64,000 nt of DNA from Bacteroidales bacterium (GTDB lineage Bacteria > Bacteroidota > Bacteroidia > Bacteroidales > UBA932): positions 1 through 64,000 of the forward strand of contig JAFYUS010000030.1 of NCBI GenBank assembly GCA_017549505.1. The letters are read 5' to 3'. Position numbers and translations under genes: made by a program. Position 1 is the stretch's first letter; every line of letters starts with the position of its first letter. Shown here one piece after another: positions 63,111 through 64,000 of this stretch. Under the pieces are notes generated by a model. That model was not told where the DNA came from and searched no databases. It was given only the letters and a program-made list of their open reading frames with translations.

Positions 63111-64000
63111 ATGAAGAAGATACTTTTAGCTATTGCAGCTGCAATGATGGCTCTGTCATGTACACAGACAGAGGCTCCGAAGCAGCAGCCTCTTGAGAAC
63201 TCAGTGGTGTACGAGATGAATGTACGCCAATATACTCCTGCCGGTACATTCGCTGCCGCACAGGAGGAACTCCCGCGTCTTGCTGAAATGGGCGTGGACA
63301 TCGTATGGCTCATGCCGATCTATCCGATCGGTGTCGAGGGCCGCAAGGGAACCCTCGGTTCATACTATGCAGTGAAGAACTACTGCGAGATCAATCCTGA
63401 ATTCGGAACCCTCGAGGATTTCGACAATTTCGTGGCAGAGGCTCACAGACTCGGCCTCCGTGTCATCGTCGACTGGGTTGCCAACCATACTTCCCCTGAT
63501 GCGGTATGGGTTACAGGTAAGCCTGCAGACTGGTATGAGCGTGATGCTGAAGGCAACACTACCTTTACTGCAGATTGGTCTGACACAGCCAACCTCAACT
63601 ACGAGAACAAGGACGTATGGAAAGGAATGCAGGATGCACTCCGCTTCTGGATGGAGCGCGGCATCGACGGTTTCCGCTGCGACATGGCATGCGAGGTTCC
63701 TCTCGAATTCTGGCAGGAGACAATCGCCGGACTTCGTGCAGATTATCCGCACATGTACTGGCTTGCAGAAGGTGAAGAGCCTCTTCTCCATTCCCTTTCT
63801 GACTTCAACGCTTCATATTCATGGGAACTCCACCACATGATGAACGCAATCGCACGTGGCGAGCAGGGCATCCCTGAACTTCTCGCATACCTCGAGAAGG
63901 ACGCTCAGAGACAGCCTGAAGATGCATTCCGTCTCATGTTCACCTCAAACCACGACGAGAACTCATGGGCAGGTACCGAGTTCGAGAGAATGGGCGATGC
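63111..64000 (+). CDS. GH13 alpha-amylase-like lipoprotein, 3' end outside window
   Basis: An open frame runs from ATG 63111 to the window end (296 codons plus two bases). Lipoprotein signal MKKILLAIAAAMMALSC (Cys 17). The barrel begins at once (VVYEMNVRQYTPAGTF). Catalytic residues: D191 (GFRCDMAC), E220 (LAEGEEP), D282 (TSNHDENSW). VDWVANHTS is region I. The group resembles short Bacteroidota alpha-amylases acting on maltodextrins. It probably shares the pullulanase transcript, with the type B hairpin in between. Confidence 0.9.
   Translation, partial: MKKILLAIAAAMMALSCTQTEAPKQQPLENSVVYEMNVRQYTPAGTFAAAQEELPRLAEMGVDIVWLMPIYPIGVEGRKGTLGSYYAVKNYCEINPEFGTLEDFDNFVAEAHRLGLRVIVDWVANHTSPDAVWVTGKPADWYERDAEGNTTFTADWSDTANLNYENKDVWKGMQDALRFWMERGIDGFRCDMACEVPLEFWQETIAGLRADYPHMYWLAEGEEPLLHSLSDFNASYSWELHHMMNAIARGEQGIPELLAYLEKDAQRQPEDAFRLMFTSNHDENSWAGTEFERMGD

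Overview
The window is chromosomal DNA from a member of the Bacteroidota, almost certainly order Bacteroidales. Supporting signs are SusC/SusD pairs with SusE/F-type lipoproteins, BACON domains, a FeoA-FeoB fusion, an atp operon in the order atpD-C-B-E-F-H-A-G, promoters with the Bacteroidota -7 box TAnnTTTG, and an almost complete lack of Shine-Dalgarno sequences. I cannot place it below order from sequence alone. No prophage, CRISPR array, tRNA or complete IS element is visible.

Layout. 1-120: the 3' end of a 5S rRNA and its terminator, so an rRNA operon lies just upstream. 226-8039: a DoxX-like membrane protein, the complete eight-gene F1Fo ATP synthase operon, and a lipocalin. 8036-12550: a divergent ROK-family protein, an aldose-1-epimerase-like protein and the ferrous iron transporter FeoAB. 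12556-13818: a REP-associated tyrosine transposase (RAYT) gene set between two direct copies of a REP-like doublet. 13898-16589: a flavodoxin-fold oxidoreductase, an NhaC-type antiporter and QueH. 16586-22805 (minus strand): a beta-galactan operon with GH53 endo-galactanase, GH2 beta-galactosidase, a surface subtilase and a small lipoprotein. 22889-28156: CotH-type lipoprotein, RecO, RdgB, a C-terminal processing protease and a HAD phosphatase. 28177-33746: a large five-BACON surface lipoprotein divergent from a membrane TPR-LuxR regulator; the pair is bracketed by two direct copies of a ~150 bp double-hairpin element. 33770-39886: U32/TrhP-like protein, polyprenyl synthase, RsgA, a MATE transporter and an organophosphate antiporter. 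39887-64000: a LytTR response regulator and LytS-type kinase, divergent from a starch/maltodextrin locus. That locus runs MFS sugar transporter, SusC, SusD, SusE-like, SusF-like, BACON-GH13, GH77 MalQ, a second SusC/SusD pair, a pullulanase-type GH13, and a third GH13 cut by the window end.

The most interesting result is a regulatory link readable in the DNA. Between the two-component genes and the first glucan operon are three GTTCGTC direct repeats at exactly 21 bp spacing. They match the form expected of LytTR binding sites and are followed 39 bp later by a variant -7 box, TATTTTCG. Nearly 19 kb downstream the pullulanase gene has the same arrangement: two GTTCGTCG repeats 22 bp apart, an A/T-rich tract, and TATATTCG 38 bp after the last repeat. 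I infer that the LytS/LytTR pair activates the whole glucan locus, in place of the SusR, HTCS or sigma/anti-sigma regulators usual for Bacteroidales polysaccharide loci.

A second result is a family of strong hairpins (type A, four copies; type B, three copies) just after stop codons. Copies differ by compensatory changes that keep the stems intact, which points to selection on structure.
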